DNA of 64,000 nucleotides from NCBI RefSeq assembly GCF_001889605.1, contig NZ_CP018171.1, positions 4,114,501 through 4,178,500 of the forward strand, in the 5' to 3' direction. This document shows positions 26,280 to 34,329 of this stretch, piece by piece (the first letter of the stretch is position 1; each line of letters begins with the position of its first letter). This stretch comes from Aquibium oceanicum. GTDB taxonomy: Bacteria > Pseudomonadota > Alphaproteobacteria > Rhizobiales > Rhizobiaceae. The translations under genes were made by a program, and so were the position numbers. The notes beneath the pieces are model-generated. The model was not told the origin of the DNA. It saw only the letters and a list, made by a program, of their open reading frames with translations, and did not search any database.

Positions 26280-27182
26280 ATGACGACCTACAGCCATATG
26301 CGGAACCTGCCGGACACGGAACCGGTGCGCATCACCGTGGCGGGAACAGAACGCGTCTTCGACATCGACGACCCCAAGCTCCCCGACTGGATCAAGGACG
26401 CCGCGATGGCCTCCGGTGGCTACCCTTACAAGAAGAAGATGGACAAGAAGGACTACGAGGAGACGCTGGAGCGGCTGCAGATCGAACTCGTCAAGCTCCA
26501 GCTCTGGCTCCAGGCAACGGGCGAACGCGTCATGGCGATCTTCGAGGGGCGCGACGCGGCCGGCAAGGGCGGCACCATCTTCGTCCTGCGCCAGTACATG
26601 AACCCGCGCAGCGCCCGCAACGTCGCCCTCCCCAAGCCGACCGACCGCCAGCTCGGACAATGGTACTACCAGCGCTATGTCGAGCATTTCCCGACGGCCG
26701 GCGAGTTCGTGACCTTCGACCGCTCCTGGTACAACCGCGGCGTCGTCGAGCCGGTGAATGGCTTCTGCACCGAGGAGCAGTGCGAACGCTTCCTCGACGA
26801 GACGCCGACCTTCGAGCGCATGATCGTCAACGAAGGCATCCACTTCTTCAAGTTCTGGCTCAACATCGGGCAGGAAATGCAGCTCGAGCGTTTTCACGAC
26901 CGCCGCCACGATCCGCTCAAGATCTGGAAGTTCTCGCCGATCGACATCGCGGGCATGTCGAAGTGGGACGAGTACACGCAGGCGCGTGACAGGATGATGA
27001 AGCGCACCCACACAGAACACGCCCCCTGGATCCTGCTGCGCGCCAACGACAAGCGCCGCTCCCGGCTGGAGGTGATCAGGCGCATCCTCAAATCGCTCCC
27101 CTACGAGGGCCGCAACGACGACGCCATCGGCGAGGCGGACGAAAAGATCATCGGCAGCGGACCAGAAGGCATCGGCACCTAA
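26280..27182 (+). CDS. ppk2: Polyphosphate kinase 2
   Basis: The 300-residue cytoplasmic enzyme moves phosphate between polyphosphate and nucleotides. It has the PPK2 Walker A ([13 protein letters not shown], about residue 90), the Walker B-like [15 protein letters not shown] near 145, and lid-module residues in [31 protein letters not shown] before the ATG supports the start. The single-domain length fits class I PPK2. It diverges from phoR and shares its promoter region, so phosphate-dependent control is plausible. Confidence 0.93.
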   Translation: MTTYSHMRNLPDTEPVRITVAGTERVFDIDDPKLPDWIKDAAMASGGYPYKKKMDKKDYEETLERLQIELVKLQLWLQATGERVMAIFEGRDAAGKGGTIFVLRQYMNPRSARNVALPKPTDRQLGQWYYQRYVEHFPTAGEFVTFDRSWYNRGVVEPVNGFCTEEQCERFLDETPTFERMIVNEGIHFFKFWLNIGQEMQLERFHDRRHDPLKIWKFSPIDIAGMSKWDEYTQARDRMMKRTHTEHAPWILLRANDKRRSRLEVIRRILKSLPYEGRNDDAIGEADEKIIGSGPEGIGT

Positions 27183-27862
27183 ACCGCGCCCGCCGGTGCC
27201 GCACGCCCGGCGGCTGTCTTCTCCCCTGCCGCCTTCCTCAGTCCCCGGCTCCGTCGAAACCGCCGGTGTGGCGTCTTTTCCCAATAATGGGGGCGCCACA
27301 CGAGTTGGCCGATGGCGCGGTAGGCCGCGACCGACATCAGCAGCCAGTAGGGCACCGTCGAGAGGGCCGTCTTCCAGTAGCCGGCGCGGTCCCTCGGCGG
27401 CAAGCAGCGCCATCCCAACAGCAGGAACGATCCGTATCCCGCGGCGATGTTCATTCCCGACAGTCCGAGCAGCCAGCGCTCGTTCGGCACGAGAACACCC
27501 CACAGGGCCGACTTCCCGCACAAGAGGAGCGTCGTGCCCCACAGCAGCGGATGCAGCAGCGCCGACGCGATCAACCCGCCGAACAGGATCTGGAAGATGA
27601 GGAAGGAGCCAGCGCCAAGATCGCGATAGAGCCGGACCGGCTGACGCATGTGGACGAGCCACGTCTGCATCCAGCCCTTGTACCAACGGGTCCGCTGCCT
27701 GAGCCACACCATGATTTCCTCCGGTGCGTCCTCCAGGGTCGGCAGCGAGATGGTTGCGGTCCTGTACCCGAAGCGTTGCAGCCGCACGCCGAGATCGGCG
27801 TCCTCGGTGACGTTGTGCGGATCCCACCCGCCAACGTCGACCAGGGCTTCGCGGCGGAAATG
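27179..27862 (-). pseudogene. Glycosyltransferase family 2, C-terminal fragment (split by IS1595 element)
   Basis: The fragment encodes the C-terminal third of a processive-type family 2 glycosyltransferase: DADLGVRLQRFGYRTA (acceptor-site TED/DAD region), the QRTRWYKGWMQTW motif of the QxxRW class, then several membrane helices and a basic tail. The N-terminal part is at 32120-33447. The mobile element 27863-32119 lies between them. Joining the pieces with one copy of the 8-bp target duplication gives an uninterrupted frame of 667 residues. The fragment alone lacks the nucleotide-sugar site and should be inactive. Confidence 0.9.
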
Positions 27863-27887
27863 CGGCCTTATGTATCAAGAGCACCAA
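27863..27887 (+). repeat. Left terminal inverted repeat of the IS1595-type element
   Basis: The 25 bases match the reverse complement of 32095-32119 exactly. The matching stops at 27888 (G here, A in the other end). Confidence 0.95.
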
Positions 27888-27972
27888 GCCCGGCGATCAC
27901 CTCGCCGAAGGGCGGTGAGGCGTGAGCGCGCTGGCGGCACTGGCCGCGTTGGGCAATTCATGCAGTAGGCTT

Positions 27973-29049
27973 CTAAGCTTCAACTCCCCTAAATTGGCGA
28001 TCGTAATTGTAAGCCTCATTTTGAGCTACGGAACCGGCAATGCGAAATCTTCCGTTCTCGTATTTGAAGCAATACCCCCTCACGAAATCGCCACCAGCGA
28101 TGCCAGAATATATGACGTAGCCAATCAGGAAGGTTGGCTTCACAAAAATTCCGTCCAGTTCTTTCGGGGGCGAGCGAATAGGTGGTGCGTCAAATACACC
28201 GATGAACTCTGCTGTACCCTTGTTGTTTCGAAAGACCTTCGTTTTCTCGCCGGCTTGGCCTTCGAATCGCTTCCCGTACTTGATGAACGGGCCGCCTGTA
28301 AGAGGTTCCGACAGCCCTCCATCGGGCGGTACAACTTCTCCATTAGGTATCAGACGACCATGCTTGTCATCCGGCTCTATGACGGCGGGCAGCGCATTTT
28401 GTTCGTCTATGACCACCACCTTTTGGTAGTCACGCCGCAGGATGGCCGGCATCCTTCCATAGTTGGCGTAGCAAAATGCCAACGGGGATTCGCTCCCGTC
28501 CTCATGTACTTTCGGTACTTCCAATATCTCTATGATGATGAAAGGGCGTTCTATTCCGATGAGCGCCGCTTTCGTTATCTCAACAGAGTCTTCTGCAGCC
28601 TTGGTGGCGGCAGCAGCTTGAATCGCCATGTCCTCGGCGGAGTCAGCAGCCCGCCTCGTGTGGTGCAGAGTGCCTATGATGGCAACGAGGGCCGCAGCGG
28701 TCAGCCCGACCGTCATCGCAGTCGCGATGAGCATCCACAGCCCCCACAAGGCCATTTCCTGCTGGGCCTGCAAATCTTCGCTGGATTCGTTTTCGCGGTC
28801 GTGGGCTGCTATCTTTTCATCGAGGCAAGCGATGAAAGCGTCCCCCGGTCGGAGGCCGCACGTTTGAACTATATCGTCGCGGGTAGCCTGTCTTTGGCGC
28901 TCAGCGTGTTCCTGATAGCGCTCATAAACTTCGTTCTGTTCTGACCAGTGTTGAAGAACGATCCCGTAGAGAATTCCGATGACGCACAGAGCGCCAACGC
29001 CTAAAACTATCGCAGATGTAAGTTTTCCGAACCAATCGCGTTTAGGCAT
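27973..29049 (-). CDS. Passenger gene: hypothetical two-pass membrane protein
   Basis: The 358-residue protein has an N-terminal hydrophobic helix (LTSAIVLGVGALCVIGILYG), a charged helical stretch with two cysteines (QTCGLRPGDAFIACLDEKI), a second membrane segment (LWGLWMLIATAMTVGLTAA) and a soluble beta-rich C-terminal domain of about 200 residues. No family is recognised with confidence. Its start lies inside the end of the upstream small HTH-like gene (43-base overlap), so the two are one operon. The DNA is AT-richer than the host genes, consistent with cargo of foreign origin. Confidence 0.7.
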   Translation of the reverse strand: MPKRDWFGKLTSAIVLGVGALCVIGILYGIVLQHWSEQNEVYERYQEHAERQRQATRDDIVQTCGLRPGDAFIACLDEKIAAHDRENESSEDLQAQQEMALWGLWMLIATAMTVGLTAAALVAIIGTLHHTRRAADSAEDMAIQAAAATKAAEDSVEITKAALIGIERPFIIIEILEVPKVHEDGSESPLAFCYANYGRMPAILRRDYQKVVVIDEQNALPAVIEPDDKHGRLIPNGEVVPPDGGLSEPLTGGPFIKYGKRFEGQAGEKTKVFRNNKGTAEFIGVFDAPPIRSPPKELDGIFVKPTFLIGYVIYSGIAGGDFVRGYCFKYENGRFRIAGSVAQNEAYNYDRQFRGVEA

Positions 29050-29249
29050 TGAAGCAAGAATGCAGCACTGAAGCCCCCCCGGCTTATCTTGTTGTTCAGG
29101 TTACGCTCGGTTTCGTGAATGTCCATAGCCGCCAGTTTCTCGGCTAGCTGGGCATAGGTCACGCCCTTCCGCTTCAACTCCCCCTTGAGCAGATTCTTCG
29201 CCCGCGTCTCGTATTCCACGTTGACGGGGTTGTCCTTGCGCGTCGCCAT
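29007..29249 (-). CDS. Passenger gene: small DUF6471-like helix-turn-helix protein
   Basis: The 80-residue protein matches what I know of DUF6471: NVEYETRAKNLLKGELKRKG, then TYAQLAEKLAAMDIHETERN and NNKISRGGFSAAFLLQCLNAIG, which reads as a Cro-like helix-turn-helix. The ATG at 29249 follows TGGAGG. Two dyads lie just upstream in the gap before the divergent transposase, so it may repress itself and the transposase. That role is inference. Confidence 0.7.
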   Translation of the reverse strand: MATRKDNPVNVEYETRAKNLLKGELKRKGVTYAQLAEKLAAMDIHETERNLNNKISRGGFSAAFLLQCLNAIGSENLHLR

Positions 29250-29263
29250 GCCGCTACCTCCAG

Positions 29264-29301
29264 ATATCATCATTTTCGATGATATACACCATTGACAATG
29301 G
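29264..29301. promoter_or_regulatory. Two dyads between the passenger operon and the transposase
   Basis: ATATCATC/GATGATAT (29264-29271 and 29278-29285) and CCATTG-A-CAATGG (29289-29301) are perfect inverted repeats in the 102-base gap between divergent genes. They are likely operators, possibly for the HTH-like passenger protein. Confidence 0.6.
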
Positions 29302-29351
29302 GGACGTAAACCATCATATCAGGTGAAGAACATCACCGGATACGATGACAA

Positions 29352-30317
29352 ATGGCACAGCACTTCCTCCTTTCCGCCGAAGCCCGAACCCTCTCCCTCA
29401 AGGACATCTACAAGGGTGGCGAGGCAAAGGCTTATGAGGCGTTCAAGCGTCTCCGCTGGCAGGAGACCGAGGGCGAGCCGGTTTGCCCGAAGTGCGGATG
29501 CCTGGACCATTACGAGATCAGCACCCGCCGCAAGTTCAAGTGCGCTGCCTGCGGTGCGCAGTTCTCCGTTACGTCCGGCACGATCTTCGCTTCCCGCAAG
29601 ATGGCCTTCACCGATCTGCTGGCCGCGATCTGCATTTTCGTCAACGCCGCGAAGGGCCTTTCCGCCCTCCAGCTCTCGCGCGATATCGACTGCCAGTACA
29701 AGACGGCCTTCGTTCTGGCGCACAAGCTTCGCGAGGCTCTTGCCGCCGAGACGGCCGGCATGGACCTGTCAGGCGAAGTCGAGATCGATGGCGCCCACTT
29801 CGGCGGCCACGTCCGCCCGGAGAACCGCAAGGAAGACCGGAAGGACCGTCGCGTGAAGGAAAACCAGTCCGACCGTCGCCGCGTCGTGGTGGCCCTTCGC
29901 CAGCGCGGCGGACGCACCCTGTCCTTCGTTCGCCACTCGGAAGCGGAAGGCGTCGAGATCGCCCGCGCTCGCATGGTTGCCAAGGCCGAACTGTTCGCCG
30001 ATGAGGCTAGCCACTGGGATGCGCTGGAAATCGATTACAAGAGCACCCGCATCAACCACAGCGTCTCCTACAGCGACGGCCACGGCAAGCATACCAACTG
30101 GGTTGAAAGCTACTTCTCCCGCCTTCGCCGCATGGTCGGTGGCCAGCACCACCACGTCAGCCACAAGTACCTGTACCAGTACGCCAACCACGCCGCTTGG
30201 CTGGAGGACCATCGTCGCCGCTCGAATGGTGGCAACGCCTCGGCGCTACTCGGTGGTGCGCTCAATCATCCGGTGTCGCGCGTGTGGGCGGGATATTGGC
30301 AGCGTTCCGCAGCGTGA
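29352..30317 (+). CDS. IS1595 family (ISXO2-like) transposase
   Basis: The 321-residue protein has the N-terminal zinc ribbon of IS1595/ISXO2 transposases (CPKCG and CAACG) and the catalytic domain. The latter shows the first Asp in VEIDGAHFGGH near residue 145, the DEAS segment, and the C-terminal HTNWVESYFSRLRRM that supplies the last acidic residue. SYSDGHGKHTN precedes it. The gene is complete and uninterrupted, so the element is probably still mobile. Confidence 0.93.
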   Translation: MAQHFLLSAEARTLSLKDIYKGGEAKAYEAFKRLRWQETEGEPVCPKCGCLDHYEISTRRKFKCAACGAQFSVTSGTIFASRKMAFTDLLAAICIFVNAAKGLSALQLSRDIDCQYKTAFVLAHKLREALAAETAGMDLSGEVEIDGAHFGGHVRPENRKEDRKDRRVKENQSDRRRVVVALRQRGGRTLSFVRHSEAEGVEIARARMVAKAELFADEASHWDALEIDYKSTRINHSVSYSDGHGKHTNWVESYFSRLRRMVGGQHHHVSHKYLYQYANHAAWLEDHRRRSNGGNASALLGGALNHPVSRVWAGYWQRSAA

Positions 30318-30389
30318 GAATAGGTGTGGAAAGACTTGCCGGATTGCAACTCTAGGATTCGACAGCCGCGACAGAATCGCTGAAATAGA

Positions 30390-30422
30390 AAGGTCGATGC
30401 GAGGTTCAGTCGCATCGACCTT
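30390..30422. repeat. Perfect 13-bp inverted repeat downstream of the transposase
   Basis: AAGGTCGATGCGA (30390-30402) and TCGCATCGACCTT (30410-30422) pair perfectly around a seven-base loop. No T-run follows. It may protect or end the transposase transcript, or act as a recombination or replication signal within the element. Confidence 0.7.
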
Positions 30423-30530
30423 GGAAGTAACCAGCCGGTAGGGGCTGGCCGCGTGATCACCGCCCCACAATTAGACGTGTGGCGGGAGCAGTCAATCCCC
30501 TGCCGGCCCTATTCAGCGAAAGGGCCGATC

Positions 30531-30731
30531 ATGGCTTTAGATTATCCACAACCGTATCAACTGACGTTTGATGATGCCGTCGATATCTGGCTCCGCCATT
30601 GGGCGGGCGAGTATCAGCATCACATCGCCGGCTCGTTTCGGGTGAACCCCGGCCGGGTGAACGATGTCCTGAAAGGACGGAAACATGCCGGGAGCGAGCA
30701 GGTAGCCGCCTCAAAAAGGAGGGCTGCCTAA
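30531..30731 (+). CDS. Passenger gene: small hypothetical protein (66 residues)
   Basis: The product is a short protein with two helices around a basic HTH-like turn (LTFDDAVDIWLRHWAGEYQHHIAGSF, then VNPGRVNDVLKGRKH). The pattern recalls small phage-type DNA-binding proteins in which the segment before GRVNDVLKG is a recognition helix. Its stop overlaps the ATG of the next gene (TAATG), so they form an operon. No specific family is claimed. Confidence 0.6.
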   Translation: MALDYPQPYQLTFDDAVDIWLRHWAGEYQHHIAGSFRVNPGRVNDVLKGRKHAGSEQVAASKRRAA

Positions 30732-31018
30732 TGGCTGGTGATGTTCACACTATCCTTTGCGGCGTCTGCAAAGTGCCGCTCCAAGGACCTAGTGACGGCA
30801 AGGACGACAACGTGTTCTCCTGCCCCTCTTGCGGGGCCAGCGACACACGTAAGGAAGTCCTTCGCATTGTGACTGAGCATGTAGAGGAAGTCACGGCGCG
30901 CGCCTTTCAGGAAGGCTTCCGAAAGGCGCTTCGGGGCAACAAGTTCGTGAAGGCCACGGGAAAGCCCGTCCCAAAGCGATTCCACAAGTACATCTCGGAC
31001 TTCAACCCGAAGATCTGA
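30731..31018 (+). CDS. Passenger gene: small zinc-ribbon protein
   Basis: The 95-residue protein has two CxxC knuckles (LCGVCKVPL and FSCPSCGAS), expected to bind one zinc, followed by a helical, basic C-terminal half (RAFQEGFRKALRGNKFVKATG). It is coupled to the preceding gene by start/stop overlap. A GC hairpin with TTCG loop follows its stop. Function is unknown. Confidence 0.6.
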   Translation: MAGDVHTILCGVCKVPLQGPSDGKDDNVFSCPSCGASDTRKEVLRIVTEHVEEVTARAFQEGFRKALRGNKFVKATGKPVPKRFHKYISDFNPKI

Positions 31019-31030
31019 CATAGCACTACC

Positions 31031-31048
31031 GGCGGGCTTCGGCCCGCC
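31031..31048 (+). terminator. GC hairpin with TTCG loop after the zinc-ribbon gene
   Basis: GGCGGGC (31031-31037) pairs with GCCCGCC (31042-31048) around a TTCG tetraloop, 13 bases past the stop codon. The following sequence is only moderately T-rich, so termination may be imperfect. The rest of the gap to 31344 shows no gene I can support. Confidence 0.55.
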
Positions 31049-31344
31049 GCCTTCTATCTCTGATTATCATGTGCTATCGCTAGGCGGTGGCGGGTCTGAG
31101 TGATGACGCGCGAAAATTGTTACGTCCAGAACGTGCCGCCCTGGGGCGGTCAGGCCCGCCGCTCCCACATCACGTTCCCCTTCGCATCCGCAACGCCAAG
31201 ACCCGTATTGGTTCGCTATCCCTGACAACCCGTGTTAAGTTTCGGCATCGTCGGCGACTTGCACAGGCAAGCTGACGCTTGAGAGACACCCCCTTTTTGC
31301 AGAACGGGTTTGCGCTCCCGCCTCATGGTATGAGGAGCTTTTCC

Positions 31345-31545
31345 ATGCCCACAATCTCTATTCGATGCCTTCATTGCGGCGTGTCCAACGATCTTACGGT
31401 TCAGGGCGAAATCCTCAAAAGCGAGGAGGTCTCATGCTCCAGCTGCCACGGCTCGCTCGGAACGTGGGGGAAGCTGACTGAGACGATGGTTCTCAACCCC
31501 GCCGCTCCCATCGAAGATTCCCATTCTTATCAGTTGCCGACTTAA
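31345..31545 (+). CDS. Passenger gene: second small zinc-ribbon protein
   Basis: The 66-residue protein contains two CxxC knuckles (RCLHCGVS and SCSSCHGS), a pattern of a small zinc ribbon like that in the gene at 30731. GGAG lies nine bases before the ATG at 31345. Its last 53 bases overlap a convergent gene. Function is unknown. Confidence 0.5.
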   Translation: MPTISIRCLHCGVSNDLTVQGEILKSEEVSCSSCHGSLGTWGKLTETMVLNPAAPIEDSHSYQLPT

Positions 31546-31942
31546 CCTCCCCAGCCTCCCGCATAGCCCGTAGGGCCTTCCCCACTCGCCTTGTGAGATC
31601 GGCGAGGTACTTGCGGTCCCGCGCATCCTCGCCGCGTATGGCGACGATCTCTCGGGCGATGTCGCGGCTGGATAGCGGGCCTTCCGCGTGCCGTAGCTCG
31701 CCATAGATGGCCTTGGACAGTTCACCCTTGCCGAAGAGCACCTCGCGCTTCTGGCGGGGCATGGCGGCGTCCAGATCGCCGGTATAGCCGAGCACGTTCA
31801 AGGTTCGATCCATTGCGCCGATGTCGTTCTTGATCTCGGCAAGGCGGTCCCGAATGCGCTCCGCTTCGTTGAACAGATCGGCGCGCTTTTTGAGCAGGCC
31901 GGTGATCGTATGTTCGAAGGTATCGGTGCGCGCTGGTCTCAT
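31493..31942 (-). CDS. Passenger gene: coiled-coil protein with winged-helix-like C terminus
   Basis: The 149-residue protein begins with a coiled coil (TITGLLKKRADLFNEAERIRDRLAEIKNDIGAM) and ends with a winged-helix-like region (SSRDIAREIVAIRGEDARDR, then LTRRVGKALRAMREAGEVK). Similar proteins are, as I recall, common hypothetical genes in rhizobial accessory DNA. A longer start at 32008 is possible; I prefer 31942 because the recurrent part starts there. It is convergent with, and overlaps, the small zinc-ribbon gene. Confidence 0.6.
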   Translation of the reverse strand: MRPARTDTFEHTITGLLKKRADLFNEAERIRDRLAEIKNDIGAMDRTLNVLGYTGDLDAAMPRQKREVLFGKGELSKAIYGELRHAEGPLSSRDIAREIVAIRGEDARDRKYLADLTRRVGKALRAMREAGEVKSATDKNGNLRWERRG

Positions 31943-32094
31943 GTAATAATAATCTCGGTGCGACTGGTTAAGTCGCCAAATGCACTCGGCTGACAGGTGT
32001 TCTGGCATAAAGCCCCAGTTCAGGGGACCTGTCAGCCGTCAGTGAGGCCACGCGCGGATTGTAGGGGAATCACGGCCTTTCCGCTTCCGGATGT

Positions 32095-32119
32095 TTGGTG
32101 CTCTTGATACATAAGGCCG
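32095..32119 (-). repeat. Right terminal inverted repeat of the IS1595-type element
   Basis: These 25 bases are the exact reverse complement of the left end at 27863-27887 and are followed by the second copy of the 8-bp duplication (32120-32127). Confidence 0.95.
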
Positions 32120-33447
32120 CGGAAATGATTGGAGGTTCCGCCGAGCGGGATGAGCAGGTCGTTTGACGACAGCCAGGGGAGGATGCCCCGGAACAGGGCC
32201 GCGTATTCGAGCCGGAACATGAAGGGCAGGATGCCGTAGCGCCCGTTGGTGATCGAAAGCGGCGCCTGCACGCAGGCGAGATCGTCGCCTTCGTCGCGGA
32301 ACCGCGCCCATGCCTCGCGAAGCTGCATGGGATGCGGCCTGTCTTCCGCGTCGTAGAGCGCGATCAGTTCTCCGCCGGCGAGCGGCAGGGCGAAGGAGAG
32401 CGCCTTCGGTTTCGTGCGGGGCTCGCTCGGTGGCACTTTGATGACTTCCACCCAGGGACGGAGCGTCTGTCGCCCGATCGCCGCGAGCGTCGCCTCGTCG
32501 TCCTCCTCGCAGACCAGCTTGATTTCCAGCTTGCTGCGCGGCCAGTCGAGCCCGGCAAGCGCTGCGAGCAGGTCGGGGATCACCTCGGCCTCGCTATGGA
32601 GCGCGACGAGCACCGTATAGGCGGGAAGATCGGCGTCCGCGGGACGGGCGCCGAGGCGGACCTCGTCGCCGATCGTTTCCGATACGGCCGATGCCAGCCG
32701 CAGGCCGATGCAGCCCAGGAACAATGTGGAGAAGCAGGCATAGACCGAAAGCGCGGTCACGACCGGCGCGAGGAAAAGGAGCACGGGCACGGCGACGATC
32801 GCAACGCCGACGAAAAACGCCTGCCAGGAATCGGTGATAAACCGGGCCGACATGGCAGGCCACACATTGAACAGACCGCGGCACGCCTCCCGCAGCAGAT
32901 GCGCGTGCACCCGTGCGAGAAGCGCTGCCCTCAGCGTGGACGGACTGGCGACCACGAGGCGCGACGCGAGCCGCGGCCGGCGCGCCAGCAGCGCCTTGAA
33001 CGCGATGATGTCGAGCTTCACCGGCGCGATCACAAGGAGCGTTTCGGCGCCTCCGTTTTCCAACAAAGACATGCCGCTGCCGCGCGCGCTCCTGAGCGCG
33101 GCCAGCGCACCGGCTTCTCCCGTCAGCAAGCGGGCCGGGTCGATCGCGTCCAGAAACGGCAATCCGAGTTCGGCGGAGAGTGCCCGAAAATGCGCGTCCT
33201 CCGGCACGATGCCGGACGAAAGCAATTCGGAATGCAGGCACGTCCGGTTGACCCGGGCGCGCTCCGCCAGCCGCATGGCGACGTCGTCCGTCAGCCTGAG
33301 CCTCGCCAGGAAACCGTCCCAGCCGTTCAGCAGGCGCAGACGATCAAGAAGCCGAACGCCCTCCGACCAGCCACCGATCCCCGGTGGCGGGCCGGCAGCC
33401 GGATCACGCCGGCGGCCAAGGCCGGGCGGAAGACCCCTGTCCCCCAT
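32120..33447 (-). pseudogene. Glycosyltransferase family 2, N-terminal fragment with MshEN-like domain
   Basis: The N-terminal two thirds of the interrupted glycosyltransferase. Residues about 30-140 resemble the MshEN (GspE N-terminal) domain (LRLTDDVAMRLAERARVNRT, then LSAELGLPFLDAI), a domain known to bind cyclic di-GMP in some ATPases. Two membrane helices follow, then the GT-A domain start YTVLVALHSEAEVIPDLL and the DxD-like ALYDAEDRPHP. The frame runs into the element and ends there. The acceptor and QxxRW parts are in the fragment at 27179-27862. Confidence 0.9.
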
Positions 33448-33525
33448 CCTGTTCCCCCGAACAGCACTCCGACGCCCGACCGGACCGGCGAGCGCCCCTC
33501 AGCACTCACCGATACGGCCGACGGT

Positions 33526-34275
33526 TCACGCGGCCATGCGCGATACGCGTTTCAGCCGCCGGATCGTTGCCTCATCCTGCAACGCATTGTGGAACAGGGA
33601 TATCTCCCTGTCTATACGGTTGCACAACTCTGCGCTGTCGCCCTTGAGCAGCATCCTCGTCTGCGAAAGCGCCCGTGCAGGCTTCTTGGCAAGACGTCGC
33701 GCTGTTTGGCGTGCCCGCGTCTCGGGATCGGTGTCCTCGACCAGATCCGATATGAGACCGAGCTTCAGCGCAGCGTCCGCCTTCAGGGTCTCTCCAAGGC
33801 AAAAGAAGCGGAAGGCCGAGGCATAGCCGAGCTTTTCGGGCGCAAGCAGGCTCGTCGCCGCATCGGGGACCAGCCCCAGATCCACGAAGGGGACGCGGAA
33901 CGTGCTCTTGGGCGAGGCGTAGACGAGGTCGCAGTGGAACAGCACCGTGCACCCCACCCCGATGGCGTCGCCATCGACGCAGCCGAGCATCGGCTTCGAG
34001 AACCTCGCCAGGCGCCGGAACATGCCCGAGACGGCCTTGATGAGCGTCTCGTGCTTGGACGGGTCGAGGAACTCCGAAAGGTCGCCGCCCAGGCAGAAAC
34101 ACCCCGAAAGCCCTTTCAGGATGACCACCCGGACTTCGTCGTCGGCCTCGGCGCGGTCCAGTTCGCGCGAAAGCCGCTCGTAGGCGCTGTGGTCGAGGAT
34201 CGGGCGGCCGCCGTCGCCCGACAGGGTCAATGCCAGCGTGTGGTTGCGGAATTCGGATTCGTGCAGGATCTCCAT
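33526..34275 (-). CDS. Enoyl-CoA hydratase/isomerase (crotonase) family protein linked to luxI
   Basis: The 249-residue protein has the crotonase fold: oxyanion-hole segment CFCLGGDLSEF near residue 70 and DGDAIGVGCTVLFHCDLVYAS near 110. The active-site stretch FVDLGLVPDAATSLLA has Asp where hydratases and isomerases usually have Glu. The ATG at 34275 with GGAGAAAG ahead is preferred to a GTG at 34329. It lies 54 bases after luxI on the same strand. Crotonase genes beside luxI homologues are, as I recall, reported in Mesorhizobium with unusual unsaturated acyl-homoserine lactones, which fits a role in shaping the acyl chain. That role is inference. Confidence 0.85.
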   Translation of the reverse strand: MEILHESEFRNHTLALTLSGDGGRPILDHSAYERLSRELDRAEADDEVRVVILKGLSGCFCLGGDLSEFLDPSKHETLIKAVSGMFRRLARFSKPMLGCVDGDAIGVGCTVLFHCDLVYASPKSTFRVPFVDLGLVPDAATSLLAPEKLGYASAFRFFCLGETLKADAALKLGLISDLVEDTDPETRARQTARRLAKKPARALSQTRMLLKGDSAELCNRIDREISLFHNALQDEATIRRLKRVSRMAA

Positions 34276-34329
34276 GGATTCTTTCTCCGATATCTTCAGC
34301 TTCTCGTGAGGCAGTCGATCTGCAGGCAC

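Larger units (their letters stand above)
27855..32127. mobile_element. IS1595-family transposable element with passenger genes, plus 8-bp target duplications
   Basis: The element proper is 27863-32119 (4257 bp). Its ends are a perfect 25-bp inverted repeat beginning CGGCCTTATG (27863-27887 and 32095-32119). Both outer sides carry the same 8 bp CGGAAATG (27855-27862 and 32120-32127), the duplication length usual for IS1595. Inside are a transposase with zinc ribbon and DDE-type domain, a two-gene minus-strand operon, three small plus-strand genes and a minus-strand gene. It interrupts a glycosyltransferase gene that is otherwise open. Perfect ends and duplication point to a recent jump. Confidence 0.93.

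Noticed and set aside
27922-28944. A 340-codon plus-strand frame inside the transposon
   Set aside because: The minus-strand frame has two plausible membrane helices and is coupled to an upstream gene, while this one starts in the terminal region without a ribosome site.
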